Positions 46,245 through 56,000 of a DNA stretch of 60,431 nucleotides are shown one piece after another; position 1 is the first letter of the stretch, and each line of letters begins with the position of its first letter. A program made the translations under genes and the position numbers. The notes under the pieces are model-generated. The model saw nothing but the letters and a program-made list of their open reading frames with translations, did not search any database and was not told the origin of the DNA. Origin of the DNA: a bacterium (GTDB taxonomy: Bacteria > Cyanobacteriota > Sericytochromatia > S15B-MN24 > VGJW01); NCBI GenBank assembly GCA_021781555.1, contig JAJXWQ010000011.1:1-60431 (forward strand), written 5' to 3'.

Positions 46245-46424
46245 CGCGGGAGCGAATGACGGCTGACCACCAGGGTCTCGCCATCATGGCGCGAGCGCCG
46301 GGCATCAGCCACGGCCTCCAGCCTTTCTGAAGAGCTCACAAGAGGACGTCTTCTGGTTGTCCTGCAACAACGGGAGGGACACCGTCCGCGGGACGACTGG
46401 CGGCGCCAGGGTGATCCAGGTTGG

Positions 46425-46500
46425 ATAGGTTCGGGCCCGAGGAGTCCAACGGGGCCCGGTCGCCACGCAACCGAGCCCCGTTCAAACCGCAAAAGGTCAG
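46425..46500 (+). repeat. Shortened copy of the palindromic repeat
   Basis: A 76-bp copy with ATAG at the left and GTCAG at the right. The loop has lost about 20 bp (CGGTCGCCACGCAACCG replaces the usual segment). The last bases contribute to the TGA stop of the minus-strand TPR-GT2 gene. The region 46245-46424 shows no gene I can support. Confidence 0.8.
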
Positions 46501-48884
46501 GCCGGTTGCGCCTCGAGCTTGGCGAGCCTCACCCGCCCGATGGCATGCTGGGGATCGAGGCCCACGCAGGTCTGGTACATCACGAGTGCGTCCTCTGGCT
46601 TGTCGAGGCCAAGGCAGGTCTCGCCGAGCAAGAAGTACAGATCGGGGTTCTCGGGGGTCCGCTCGCGCTGGCGCAGGAGGAAGGTTGCGGCGAGGTCATA
46701 GACCTTCCACTTGAGAAATAGCCGGCCAAGAGTCTCCTCGGAGGTCGGCAGGAACTCGGTTATCACCGTGACCTGGTTGGCAACGGCTTCCACGCGATCG
46801 AACAGCAAGGAGGCGACCGCGAGATCGAGCAATTGCGCCCACTGGCTCGCCATCACATCCGGATCCAGGCCCGTTTGCCGCAGGTCCTCCGCGCTCACGT
46901 TCATTCCATGGGCGACACGGGCGAAGAGCGCCGCCGACCGGAACTCTGACACCCGCTCCGATTTCGGCTGCCGCTCCACGTAACCCTGCCAGGCTTGCAA
47001 GGAATCCGCCAGACGATCGGCCAGGAAGTGGCCGATCCCGAGCCCCAGCGCGGCCGAGCCATGTTCGGGCGTGATCTCCAGCTCGGCTTCGAAGGCCAGG
47101 ATGGCGGCGTCGAGCTGGCGCAGCTTGAGCCAGGCATCGCCCATCAGGAAGTTGATGTCGGGGGACTGCGGCTTCAAGAGGAGCGCCTTGCGCCAGGCCG
47201 AGATCGACTCCGGGAAGCTGCCCTGCCGGTAGCATACCGACCCGAGGTTGAGCCAGGCCACGAAATTACCGCTGTCGATCTCGAGGGCCGCCGTCAAGGA
47301 CTTCAGCGCCGCGGCCCAATCCTCTTCGCTGGCCGCGATGATGCCGAGATTGGTGTGGATCTCGGAGTTGGGCTTCGGCCACTCGCGCAAGGCCCGCTTG
47401 AAGTACTGCTTGGCCAGCGCGTTCTTGCCGAGCTTGGAGTAGCAGACGCCGATGGCATTGGTGGCCTTGTAGGTCGAGGTCCCTGGATCCGTGCCCCCGG
47501 CGAACACCTGCCCGGCGAACTTGCGGCAGCCCTCGAAGGCCTTCAAGGCCTCCTGGTAGCGCTCCATCTGGAGCAAGATGTTCCCCCGGGTGAACTGCAG
47601 GTCGGAAGATCCTGGGAACCTGGCGATGCCTTCCTCGGCCATCGCCAGGGCCTCCTCGAAGCGCCCCACGTCGCGCAGCAGCTCGGTGTAGCTGAAGTAC
47701 AGGCTGCCGTAGTACGGCACGTTGAACGCGGTGTTGCTCTCTTTGAGCAGCTCCAGCGAGCGGGCATAATGGCGCTCGCCTTCCACGTTGTCGTTCAGAA
47801 GCTTGTAGGTCTGGCCCAGGTTGAAGTGGCAGTATGGATTGTCCGGCTCGTTGCGCTCCTGCTCGAGCAAGATCTTGAGGTTGCGCTGGTGCTTGTCGCG
47901 CTGCTCGAGGTACTGGTTGAGATAGCCCTTGTGGATGATGCGAACCGATGACACGCCATACGTCATCCCGGTCTTTTCGGCCGCGGTCGCAATCTGCTCG
48001 TGGATAAGGCCCGCATAACGCATGTCGGGGCGATTCTGGAAGAAGCGGAAGATCATGGCCATCTGACTTCCGTCGCCCGCCTCGTTGCCGAGGAGGTTCT
48101 CGATGAGGAGCGCGTGGCCGATGTGGTGCTTCTCCCGGGAGATCCGGCGGAGTTCCTTCTTGCTCTCCTCGGTGATGTGCTCATCGGCGTCGAGAATGAG
48201 GATCCAGTCCGAGGTTGCCAGCTCGATCGACTTGTTGCGGGCGGTCGCAAAGTCTCCCGTCCACTCGAAGAAGCCGATCTTGGCCCCGTGCCTCCGGGCG
48301 ATGTCGAGAGTCCGATCGGTCGAGCCCGTGTCGACGATGCAGATCTCATCGACGGCTCCTGCAACGCTGGTCAAGCACTCGTCGAGGAACTGCTCCTCAT
48401 TCTTGACGATCATGCAGAGGGCGATGGTGGGCGGCTTGACCTCGAGCAGGGCCTTGATCGAGTCGAACTCGGCCGGTGGCACCTTCTGCTCGAATTTGCC
48501 TTCGCGGATCGCCGCGACGAGATTTCCGTTGGCGCCCTTATGATCCGGATCGTACTCGAGCGCCCGCCGGAAGCTCTGCTCGGCCAGCTGGTACCAGTGC
48601 AGGTTGAACAGCGTGACGCCCAAGAGGTTATAGGCATCGGCCTCATAGGGCGTCAGCTCGACCGTGCGCTTGCCCGCCAGGAGCGCCCGGTCCCACTCGC
48701 CGAGCTCGAGAAGGACCGCTCCGAGCTGGGCAAAGAGACGGCCATTATCGGGCTCGAGCTCCAGGGCCGACAGGAGGCTCGTCTTGGCCCTGGCAAAATC
48801 CTTCCCATCAAAGGCACGAGCGGCCTGGAGGGCGTATTCTTCGGCGGTCTTGGCTTCGGTGACCCTGGCGATCTTCAGGCCCAT
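46497..48884 (-). CDS. GT2 glycosyltransferase embedded in TPR repeats
   Basis: A 795-residue protein. Residues about 1-130 are TPR units (LGVTLFNLHWYQLAEQSFRRAL). Residues 152-390 are a GT-A-fold family-2 domain starting TIALCMIVKNEEQFLDECL, with VDTGSTDRT and a DAD metal-binding motif at 232-234 (LDADEHI). Residues about 400-795 are more TPR units. This arrangement is seen in cytosolic protein glycosyltransferases and surface-glycan enzymes. The ATG at 48884 has GGAGG 5 nt upstream. It heads the glycosyltransferase island and its stop codon is formed with a repeat's last bases. Confidence 0.85.
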   Translation of the reverse strand: MGLKIARVTEAKTAEEYALQAARAFDGKDFARAKTSLLSALELEPDNGRLFAQLGAVLLELGEWDRALLAGKRTVELTPYEADAYNLLGVTLFNLHWYQLAEQSFRRALEYDPDHKGANGNLVAAIREGKFEQKVPPAEFDSIKALLEVKPPTIALCMIVKNEEQFLDECLTSVAGAVDEICIVDTGSTDRTLDIARRHGAKIGFFEWTGDFATARNKSIELATSDWILILDADEHITEESKKELRRISREKHHIGHALLIENLLGNEAGDGSQMAMIFRFFQNRPDMRYAGLIHEQIATAAEKTGMTYGVSSVRIIHKGYLNQYLEQRDKHQRNLKILLEQERNEPDNPYCHFNLGQTYKLLNDNVEGERHYARSLELLKESNTAFNVPYYGSLYFSYTELLRDVGRFEEALAMAEEGIARFPGSSDLQFTRGNILLQMERYQEALKAFEGCRKFAGQVFAGGTDPGTSTYKATNAIGVCYSKLGKNALAKQYFKRALREWPKPNSEIHTNLGIIAASEEDWAAALKSLTAALEIDSGNFVAWLNLGSVCYRQGSFPESISAWRKALLLKPQSPDINFLMGDAWLKLRQLDAAILAFEAELEITPEHGSAALGLGIGHFLADRLADSLQAWQGYVERQPKSERVSEFRSAALFARVAHGMNVSAEDLRQTGLDPDVMASQWAQLLDLAVASLLFDRVEAVANQVTVITEFLPTSEETLGRLFLKWKVYDLAATFLLRQRERTPENPDLYFLLGETCLGLDKPEDALVMYQTCVGLDPQHAIGRVRLAKLEAQPA

Positions 48885-49058
48885 GGATTCCTCCCCATTG
48901 GTCGAGCGTTCACATAACAATCTCGGCAAGCCGAAGCTGACCTTTAGAACCGATCGCGACACCGGCTCGCGTTGCCTGGCGCCGGCTTCCCGATGCCGGT
49001 TCCAGGCTCGCCTGAAAACCCGCCAGGGGGCAACCCCCGATTCCGGCAAGCGCGATGT

Positions 49059-49904
49059 TCACCCCAATGCGATGCGCTCGACCGCGCTCGCCACGGGGCC
49101 ACGCGCGATAACATCCTGGGGCCGATACCAGGGCTGGCCCTCCGCCGGCATGGGCAGCTGCCACTTGTGTCGAAAGCGTTCGAAACCCGCGAGCATCGCC
49201 TGCCGGTATCCTGCCCGGCTGCCCAGCGACAGGAATGTGCGGCTGCCAAAGTGATGGACGAAGCAATCCCGCGCAATCACCAGATCCCAACCCGCCAGCA
49301 GCGCCCGCAGGCAGAAGTCGTCATCTTCGAAGTTGCCGTTGCCGAAGCGCGGATCGAACCCTCCGATCTCGTTGACCAGCTCGCTGCGTACGAGCATGCA
49401 GAACCCCACGATCCGGTGGGCAGATTCACGCTGTCCGGCGTGCTCCTCGGCCCAGCGCTCGGCGAAGAGGACCATGTCGTCGAGGTCATCGTCGTAGGGC
49501 ACCTCCGGGATCAGCTGCGGGCCGTCGAGATAGTTACACATTGGCCCGACGATCCCGGTACGCGGCGAGGCATCCAGAGCTGCGCGCAGGCGCGAGAGCC
49601 AGCCCTGCGTCACGACGGCATCGTTGTTGAGTACGAGGACCTCGGAGCCCCGAGCTGCCGCCAGGCCGGCGTTGACGCCACGGGCAAATCCAAGGTTCTC
49701 GCCCAGGGGTAACACGTGGACGCGCGGGTCGTTCCGGGCCTGTTGCTCGGCCCAGACCCGCGTGTCGTCCGGCGATCCGTTGTCGACCAGGATCAGCTCG
49801 AAGGCCTCGGGCGTGCCGCCGAAAAGGGACTCCACGCATAGCTCGGTATAGGCCAGCTGTCCATGGCACGGGATGATGATCGAGGTCAGTCGTGACGTGG
49901 ACAT
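49059..49904 (-). CDS. GT2-family glycosyltransferase
   Basis: A 281-residue family-2 glycosyltransferase. It starts MSTSRLTSIIIPCHGQLAYT and shows VDNGSPDDT, GFARGVNAG, LNNDAVVTQGW and the late FEDDDFCLRA. The metal motif is NND at about 100. It is closely related to the GT2 domain of the gene at 58708 (both have HHFGSRTF after the ED motif). The frame is open upstream through the adjacent repeat, but the first good start is the ATG at 49904. A repeat copy lies directly upstream and may have replaced its natural leader. Confidence 0.88.
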   Translation of the reverse strand: MSTSRLTSIIIPCHGQLAYTELCVESLFGGTPEAFELILVDNGSPDDTRVWAEQQARNDPRVHVLPLGENLGFARGVNAGLAAARGSEVLVLNNDAVVTQGWLSRLRAALDASPRTGIVGPMCNYLDGPQLIPEVPYDDDLDDMVLFAERWAEEHAGQRESAHRIVGFCMLVRSELVNEIGGFDPRFGNGNFEDDDFCLRALLAGWDLVIARDCFVHHFGSRTFLSLGSRAGYRQAMLAGFERFRHKWQLPMPAEGQPWYRPQDVIARGPVASAVERIALG

Positions 49905-49911
49905 CACTGTG

Positions 49912-50077
49912 CCAGGGAGCTCCCGGTTTGAGTGGATCGGGCCAAAGGCGTCAAACGGGGCCCGGTTGCAAAGTGGTGCCGGACGCAAGGGAACGCAGCG
50001 AGAGCCGCTTGCTCGCTGGCTGTTGTGCGTGCGGCCGGAGCGCGCAGGGGGATCCGTTCGAACTGCAAAAGGTATCG
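49912..50077 (+). repeat. Expanded copy of the palindromic repeat
   Basis: A 166-bp copy. The ends match the family (CCAGGGAGCTCCCGGTTTGAG at the left, CGAACTGCAAAAGG at the right). The usual inner loop is replaced by about 90 bp containing its own inverted segments (GCAGCGAGAGCCGCTTGCTCGCTGGC region). It sits between two co-directional minus-strand genes. Confidence 0.75.
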
Positions 50078-50079
50078 AC

Positions 50080-52881
50080 TCAACGGCTCCCCCAACCGGC
50101 ATGGGCTGCATGGAACGACGCCCGCCGCAGCCCGTCCGGACTCGTGTCCGCCAGGACCGCCAGACCACATGCGACGGCCTCCCGACGGCACCTGTCGTCT
50201 CCGACGTCGAGGTATGCCTGACAGGCGCTGTACAGCCCAGCCAGGGACTCCCTGGCGATCGCCTGGCTCACGATCACGACGTCCGCGATGGCCTCGGGAT
50301 CGTGACCCAACCTCGTCAGCTCACCGAGCACACGCTCCTCGATCCCCGCAGCGTCCGGGCCGGCCCTCAGCACCAAGGCGACGTCATCCTCGGGCCCGAA
50401 GCTCTGCAAGTACGTGTCGAGTGCCAAGACCCAAGCCGCCGAATCCCACCGTGGGATCGCCAGGAAATTGAAACGCCGCAGGCCTTCAATCTGTAGCGGC
50501 CGCGCGTCCGGATGGAACACCCCGGGATCGACGTGATCGGCCTGAAACCGCCTCGGCGTGATCCTGGACAGCTCGCGCATGCGAGCCTCGTACCGATCGG
50601 CCACGTGCTTCCAGGTATAGGCGCCGGCGATGCGCGCACGCGCCTTCATGCCTTTGGATCTGGCCTCCTCGGCGTGGTCGACGACGTGCTGCATGGAGCG
50701 TGCGAGTGCGGCGACGTCCGGTTCGGCCAGGACATATTCGATGGCGGCAGGCGAGCTGCCCTCGGGGATACAGCGAACGAGGCTGGCGGGCACCAGATAC
50801 GATGTTTCGTCGTCGCAATAGTCGAGAGCGGCCCCGAAGCCCGTCACGATGGTGGGGAGGCCGGAGGCCATGGCCTCGGCGATCGGCATGCAGAAGGCTT
50901 CGCCGCGATAGGGGGCGACCAGCACGTCGCAGGCGCGGTACAGAGCAGCCATCTGGACCTCGGTCAGATCGTCCTCGACGAGCTCGACCTCGATCCCAGG
51001 AGCCCTGGCGCGAATCGTCTCGACCAGCTCGCGCGCCGAGACCCCCTGATAGAAGGTCTGCACGCCCGTGGCCTTCACGACCAGGCACGTGTTCGTCGCA
51101 TTTCCGAATCCGGCGGCATAGGCCAGCAACGCCGCATCCATGCCCTTGCGATGGATGGCGCTGCCGACGAAGAGGAAGCGAAACGAACGGTGGGTCCCGA
51201 GCGGATAGCTGGGGCCATCGGGCCGGAAGATCTCGACATCGACCCCGTTGGGGACCACGACGACCCGCTCGTCCGGAACCCCGGCCCGCGTGAAAGCGGC
51301 CTTGGAGTAGGTCGAGGGGGTCCAGACCTCGTCCACGCTCTCGAGCAGATACGGCAGCCAGGCCTCGGGAATGCTGCCGTACTCCCAGGGCTGTAGCATC
51401 ACCCAGGCGCCGTCCCGCGGCGGCTCGAACTTGGGAGGCCACAGGTGCCGGACGTGCACCTGCGGGGGAGAGCTCGTCGGCTTGCGATGGGCGGCCTCAA
51501 TGGCCATGAGCCGAGGATCCCCCATGCTCGTGAACTGAGCCGGCTCGAAGGGCTCGATGGAGATCTCGAGCCCCTGGCGATCGAGAAACTGCGAGCAAAC
51601 CTCGCGGTTGATGAGGGCGAGGCTGTGATAGGCGAACTGGGTACCCTCCCAGATCACCGTGACCTGGTCGCGGCCTCGCGTGGAGGTATCCTCGCCCGCT
51701 CGAAAACGACGGGGGATGAGGCCCGCCAGAGCCCGGATGCGAGCCTCGTACCGATCGGCAGCGTGCTTCCAGGTAAAGGCGCCCACGATGCGTTCTCGCG
51801 CCCTGGCGCCCCTGGCACGGGCCTCGTCGGGGTGGGCCAGCGCGTGCTCCATCAGCTCCACGAGAACGTCGATGTCGGGGCTCGCCAGCCAGTACTCGAG
51901 GGCTGGCGGGGGGAAATCCAGCAAGTTGCACCGGATGGTTCCAGCTGGCACCAGATACGACGTCTCGTCGTCGCAGTAGTCCAGCGCGGCCCCGGATCCG
52001 GTGACAAGGGTCGGCAGGCCGGTAGCCATGGCCTCCGCGATCGGCATGCAGAAGCCCTCGCCCCGATACGGAGCGACCAGCACGTCGCACGCCCGGTACA
52101 GGGCAGCCATCTGGGCCTCTGTCAGATCGTCCTCGATCAGCTCGACCTCGAGGCCAGGGTCCCGGGCCCAGGCGGCTTGCACCATGCCGCGGGCCGAGTG
52201 GTCCTTGTAGACGGACGCAGCGCCCGTCCCCTTGATGACGAGACACGCATCCGCGTGACTCCCGACGGCCCGGGCATAGGCGGCCAGCGTGACGTCCAGT
52301 CCCTTGCGAGCTTCCGCGTTGCCGACGAAGAGGAACTTGAACGGGCGAGCGGTCTTGAGCGGGAACTTTGGCCCCTCGGGGTTGAAAAGATCGGGGTCCA
52401 CTCCGTTGGGAATCACGACGACGCGCTCGTCGGGAATCCCTGCCAGGGTGAAGGCCCGCTTTGAAAAGGTCGAGGGGGTCCAGACCTCGTCGACTCGGTC
52501 CAGAATGTGGGGGACCCAGGTCCGGGGGATGCAGCCGTATTCCCAGGGTTGCATCAGCACCCACGCCCCGCTGCCAGGGGGCTCGAACTTGGGAGGCCAC
52601 ATATGCCGCACATGCACCTGGGCCGGCGAGCCACCCTGGCGGCGGTGGGCTGCCTCCAGCGCGACCAGCTTGGCATCCCCCCCGCTCGAGAACTGGGCCG
52701 GCTCGTAGGGCTCGATCGAGAGTTCGAGCCCCCGGCGATCCAGGAGCTGCGAGCAGACCTCGCGGTTGATGAGAGCGAGGCTGTGATAGGCGAACTGGGT
52801 GCCTTCCCAGACCACCGTGGCTGGCGCAAGGGGTCGGCCGGGGACGATACCGTCCAGATGACCGGCGCTAGCGTCTACCAT
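50080..52881 (-). CDS. Tandem GT4-GT4 glycosyltransferase with C-terminal module
   Basis: A 933-residue protein built from two consecutive complete GT4 units. Unit one is about 23-397 and unit two about 407-781. Both start VxWEGTQFAYHSLALINREV and share PPKFEPP, WTPSTxSK, IPNGVD or VPNGVD, and DVLVAPYRGE.FCMPIAEAMA, so they arose by duplication. Residues about 782-933 match a module seen in three other glycosyltransferases here. The family uses nucleotide-sugar donors; two units could add two residues or one may be structural. The ATG at 52881 starts just before the first unit; the frame continues upstream to 53037 without a ribosome binding site. Confidence 0.85.
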   Translation of the reverse strand: MVDASAGHLDGIVPGRPLAPATVVWEGTQFAYHSLALINREVCSQLLDRRGLELSIEPYEPAQFSSGGDAKLVALEAAHRRQGGSPAQVHVRHMWPPKFEPPGSGAWVLMQPWEYGCIPRTWVPHILDRVDEVWTPSTFSKRAFTLAGIPDERVVVIPNGVDPDLFNPEGPKFPLKTARPFKFLFVGNAEARKGLDVTLAAYARAVGSHADACLVIKGTGAASVYKDHSARGMVQAAWARDPGLEVELIEDDLTEAQMAALYRACDVLVAPYRGEGFCMPIAEAMATGLPTLVTGSGAALDYCDDETSYLVPAGTIRCNLLDFPPPALEYWLASPDIDVLVELMEHALAHPDEARARGARARERIVGAFTWKHAADRYEARIRALAGLIPRRFRAGEDTSTRGRDQVTVIWEGTQFAYHSLALINREVCSQFLDRQGLEISIEPFEPAQFTSMGDPRLMAIEAAHRKPTSSPPQVHVRHLWPPKFEPPRDGAWVMLQPWEYGSIPEAWLPYLLESVDEVWTPSTYSKAAFTRAGVPDERVVVVPNGVDVEIFRPDGPSYPLGTHRSFRFLFVGSAIHRKGMDAALLAYAAGFGNATNTCLVVKATGVQTFYQGVSARELVETIRARAPGIEVELVEDDLTEVQMAALYRACDVLVAPYRGEAFCMPIAEAMASGLPTIVTGFGAALDYCDDETSYLVPASLVRCIPEGSSPAAIEYVLAEPDVAALARSMQHVVDHAEEARSKGMKARARIAGAYTWKHVADRYEARMRELSRITPRRFQADHVDPGVFHPDARPLQIEGLRRFNFLAIPRWDSAAWVLALDTYLQSFGPEDDVALVLRAGPDAAGIEERVLGELTRLGHDPEAIADVVIVSQAIARESLAGLYSACQAYLDVGDDRCRREAVACGLAVLADTSPDGLRRASFHAAHAGWGSR

Positions 52882-53099
52882 GGTGCAGCATCTCGCTCGT
52901 TGATCTCGGATCAAAAATTCCTGGCAAAGCCTCGGAAACTGGCCACTCAAGGTGTTATGTCGGGCGAAAATCAGATGAACTTGAGGGCGCGCTCCCCCCG
53001 GAACAGCTGCCCCCGTGAAGATGTCATCTTTCCCCACCGATGATTCCTATTACTACTGCCAACGAAACCAGACTGAACCTGCCCCGCGAAAGGAACCGC

Positions 53100-56000
53100 A
53101 TGCCGCTCGACCCGCCACTGACCGTCCTGGGCCTCCCCGACTGGAGCACGGACGCTCCGGAAGCCCTGGTCCGGCGCTTCGTGGCAGACGCCTACCCGAG
53201 GACGGATATCAAGCTGGCACTGGGAGTCCCCTCCCGGAATATCGAGGGCAGTACGTTCGAGCGGCGTATCGCCAGCCTCCTGGAATCTCTCGACCTCGCC
53301 CCGACAGCGGATTTTCCGGATCTGGAACTGTTCGAGAGCCCCACCACGGACAGCGAGTGGAAAGCTTGTCTCGCTCGGGCTAGCATCCTCTGGACAGCGG
53401 GCGCCACGCTGCCCGACCTGGCGAGCAGGGGAAAGGAGCTCGATCGACTGCAGGCGAGCAGCCTGGAAGGACTCGCGCTTGCCCTCTGGCTGGCCGAACC
53501 GGTCGGCCCCGAGGATCTGGTGCCTTACGATCCCTCGGATCTGCGCGCCTTCTGGGACGACATGGCGGCCATCCGGGTCCTGAGATTCAGGTTCGAGCGC
53601 ACGAATTCCGGTGCCCATTGCGACACGCTCGTTTACAGCCCCGCGCTTCGCCGGCGCATGATGTGGCAGTTTCTGGCGATCGAGGAATCCGATGGGGTCC
53701 TTCGGCTCCGCCTGCCTGCCTATCTGAGCGAGATGCCCGCGAATCTCCAGGATCCGTTCCGCCTGGCGGTCCTGGAATCCTGGAGCGAGGTCCTGGCGGA
53801 TCCGGCGTACGAACGCCAGCCGATCGTCGTCGTCGAGGTGCCTGACGGGGAACTTCGAGCCTCCGATGCCGGCGATGGTCGCGTCACGCCCGGATATGCT
53901 TTCAACGAGCTGTTCGTTCACAGCGCCAAGCGTTATCGGATGGCCCAGCACCTGTGCCAGAGCAAGACCGTCCTGGATCTGAGCTGCGGGTCGGGCTATG
54001 GCACTCGACTGCTGGCGAAGACAGCTCACCAGGTGACGGGCTGCGACGTCGATCCGGAGGCCGTTGCCTATGGCGAGGAGGTTTACCCGGCCCCGAACGT
54101 CGAACGTAAAACAATTTCCCTCATCCGTGCGAGCGCGCCCCTTCCGTTCGAGACCGGAAGCTTCGATGCCGTGACGAATTTCGAGGTGATCGAGCACGTG
54201 CCCTGGCCGGAGATGGAAGCCTTCTTTTCCGAGATCAAGCGTGTGCTGCGACCGGACGGCACGCTGATCGTCAGCACGCCCAACAAGACCATCTACCGCA
54301 ACTATCCGGACCCCAACCACGTCTCGCTGATGACCGCACCCGAGTTCGATGCGCTTCTGAAGGTCCACTTCGCAGATGTCGCCATGTTCAGCCAGGTGCG
54401 TTCTGGCGGCAGCGGCGACGTCTTTGCCGAGTTCGACATCGTGAGCGGGGCCGACGACCGGCGAGAGATATTCCTGGCGGTCTGCCGGGGACCGCGCTCC
54501 GAGCCCCGTCCGTTCACGCTCGAGGGCCGGTCCGACGCGCTCCGGATCCTGGTATTCAACTGGCACGAACCCTACCTGGCTTTGCTGGCCCGGACGGGCC
54601 ATCGCTTCGACGTGGGAGACTGGATGCCACGCGCCGATGGCATGCGCTCCTGGGATCCGCGCAAGCGCCCCGTTCCCGCCAACATGAACTTGGTTCATGC
54701 CGAGGAGACCATCCGGGCCAACCTGGCCGCAGGCAGCTACGACCTCGTCGTGTGCCAGACTCCGTACGATCTGGCCGTCGTCGGAGATGCCGAGGTGCCG
54801 GTCCTTTACCTGACCCACAACGCCTGGCATGCCGATTATCATTCGGACCTCACGCAGGGCGAGCAGGTACGGCGGCAGCTTCACGAGCACCTGACCCGTC
54901 GGGGCGCTCTTTTTGCGTCGATCTCGACCATGAAACTCGAAAGCTGGCAGATCCCTGGCCTGGTCATTCCGCCGGGCATCGACGTCCGCGACTACCCGCT
55001 GGGGTCCCACGAGCGACCGGAAACCCTCACGGTCGGCGTCATGCTTCGGGCTCGCCCGATCTTCGATCACGCCTTCCTGGAGCAAGTGACCACAGGATTT
55101 CCCCACCAGGTTTTCGGCTTCAATCCGGACCTTGAAGGCGTCGATTACGCCAAATCCTGGCAAGAGCTGATCACGGCGTTCGGGCAGGCCCGCGTCTACG
55201 TCCACGCGACGGCCTGGCCGTACGAGGACGGATATAACCTGGCACTGCTTGAAGCCATGGCCTGCGGTTCTCCGGTCGTCGCCCTGGCCGGGCCCAACGT
55301 CCCGATCGAGGACGGGGTCACCGGATTCGTGGGGACCGATCCCGCCTCCCTCCGGCAGCGCGTCAAGGAGTTGCTGGCCGACCTTGATCTCGCCCGGAAA
55401 CTGGGACGTGCGGCGCGGGAAACGGTGCGGGAACGGTTCGGCCTGGAACCCTTCGTTTCGCGCTGGAACGATGCCTTCCTGGCGGCGCGGGAACAGTTCA
55501 TCCGCCATCGGCAGAGCCATGCGAGAGCCTCTTCGGGCCGCGGTTCCGCGCTGCGACCGCGCATCCTCCTGGCCATCAGCAGCAATGCCATCTCGACCAG
55601 CGCTTACTTCGAGCGGGCCTTTCGCCAGGACTGCGACGTCGTGACGGTCGGTCCCGTGATCGACAGGGCGACACTCGGCCAGTGGAAGCAGGTCACCGAC
55701 CAGCATGCCTTGAAGCCGCCCGGCTCCGGCGATCAGAAGATGGATCTGATCGCCCGCGTCTCCCGCCCGTGCGACATCCCCTGGCCCAAGGGCCAGGCCA
55801 GCATCCCCGAGATCCTCGCGGCCTTGCCTGCCGGCTGGACACCCGACCTGCTCGTCTGGATCGACAACTACTTCGAGATGATGCCCACGGGCTTCGAGCA
55901 CCTGCCCTGCCCCTCGGCCTGCCTGATCGGAGACACGCATACCCAGATGGACTGGCGCATCGAGTATGCCAGGAACTTCGACCACGTGTTCGTGATGTTC

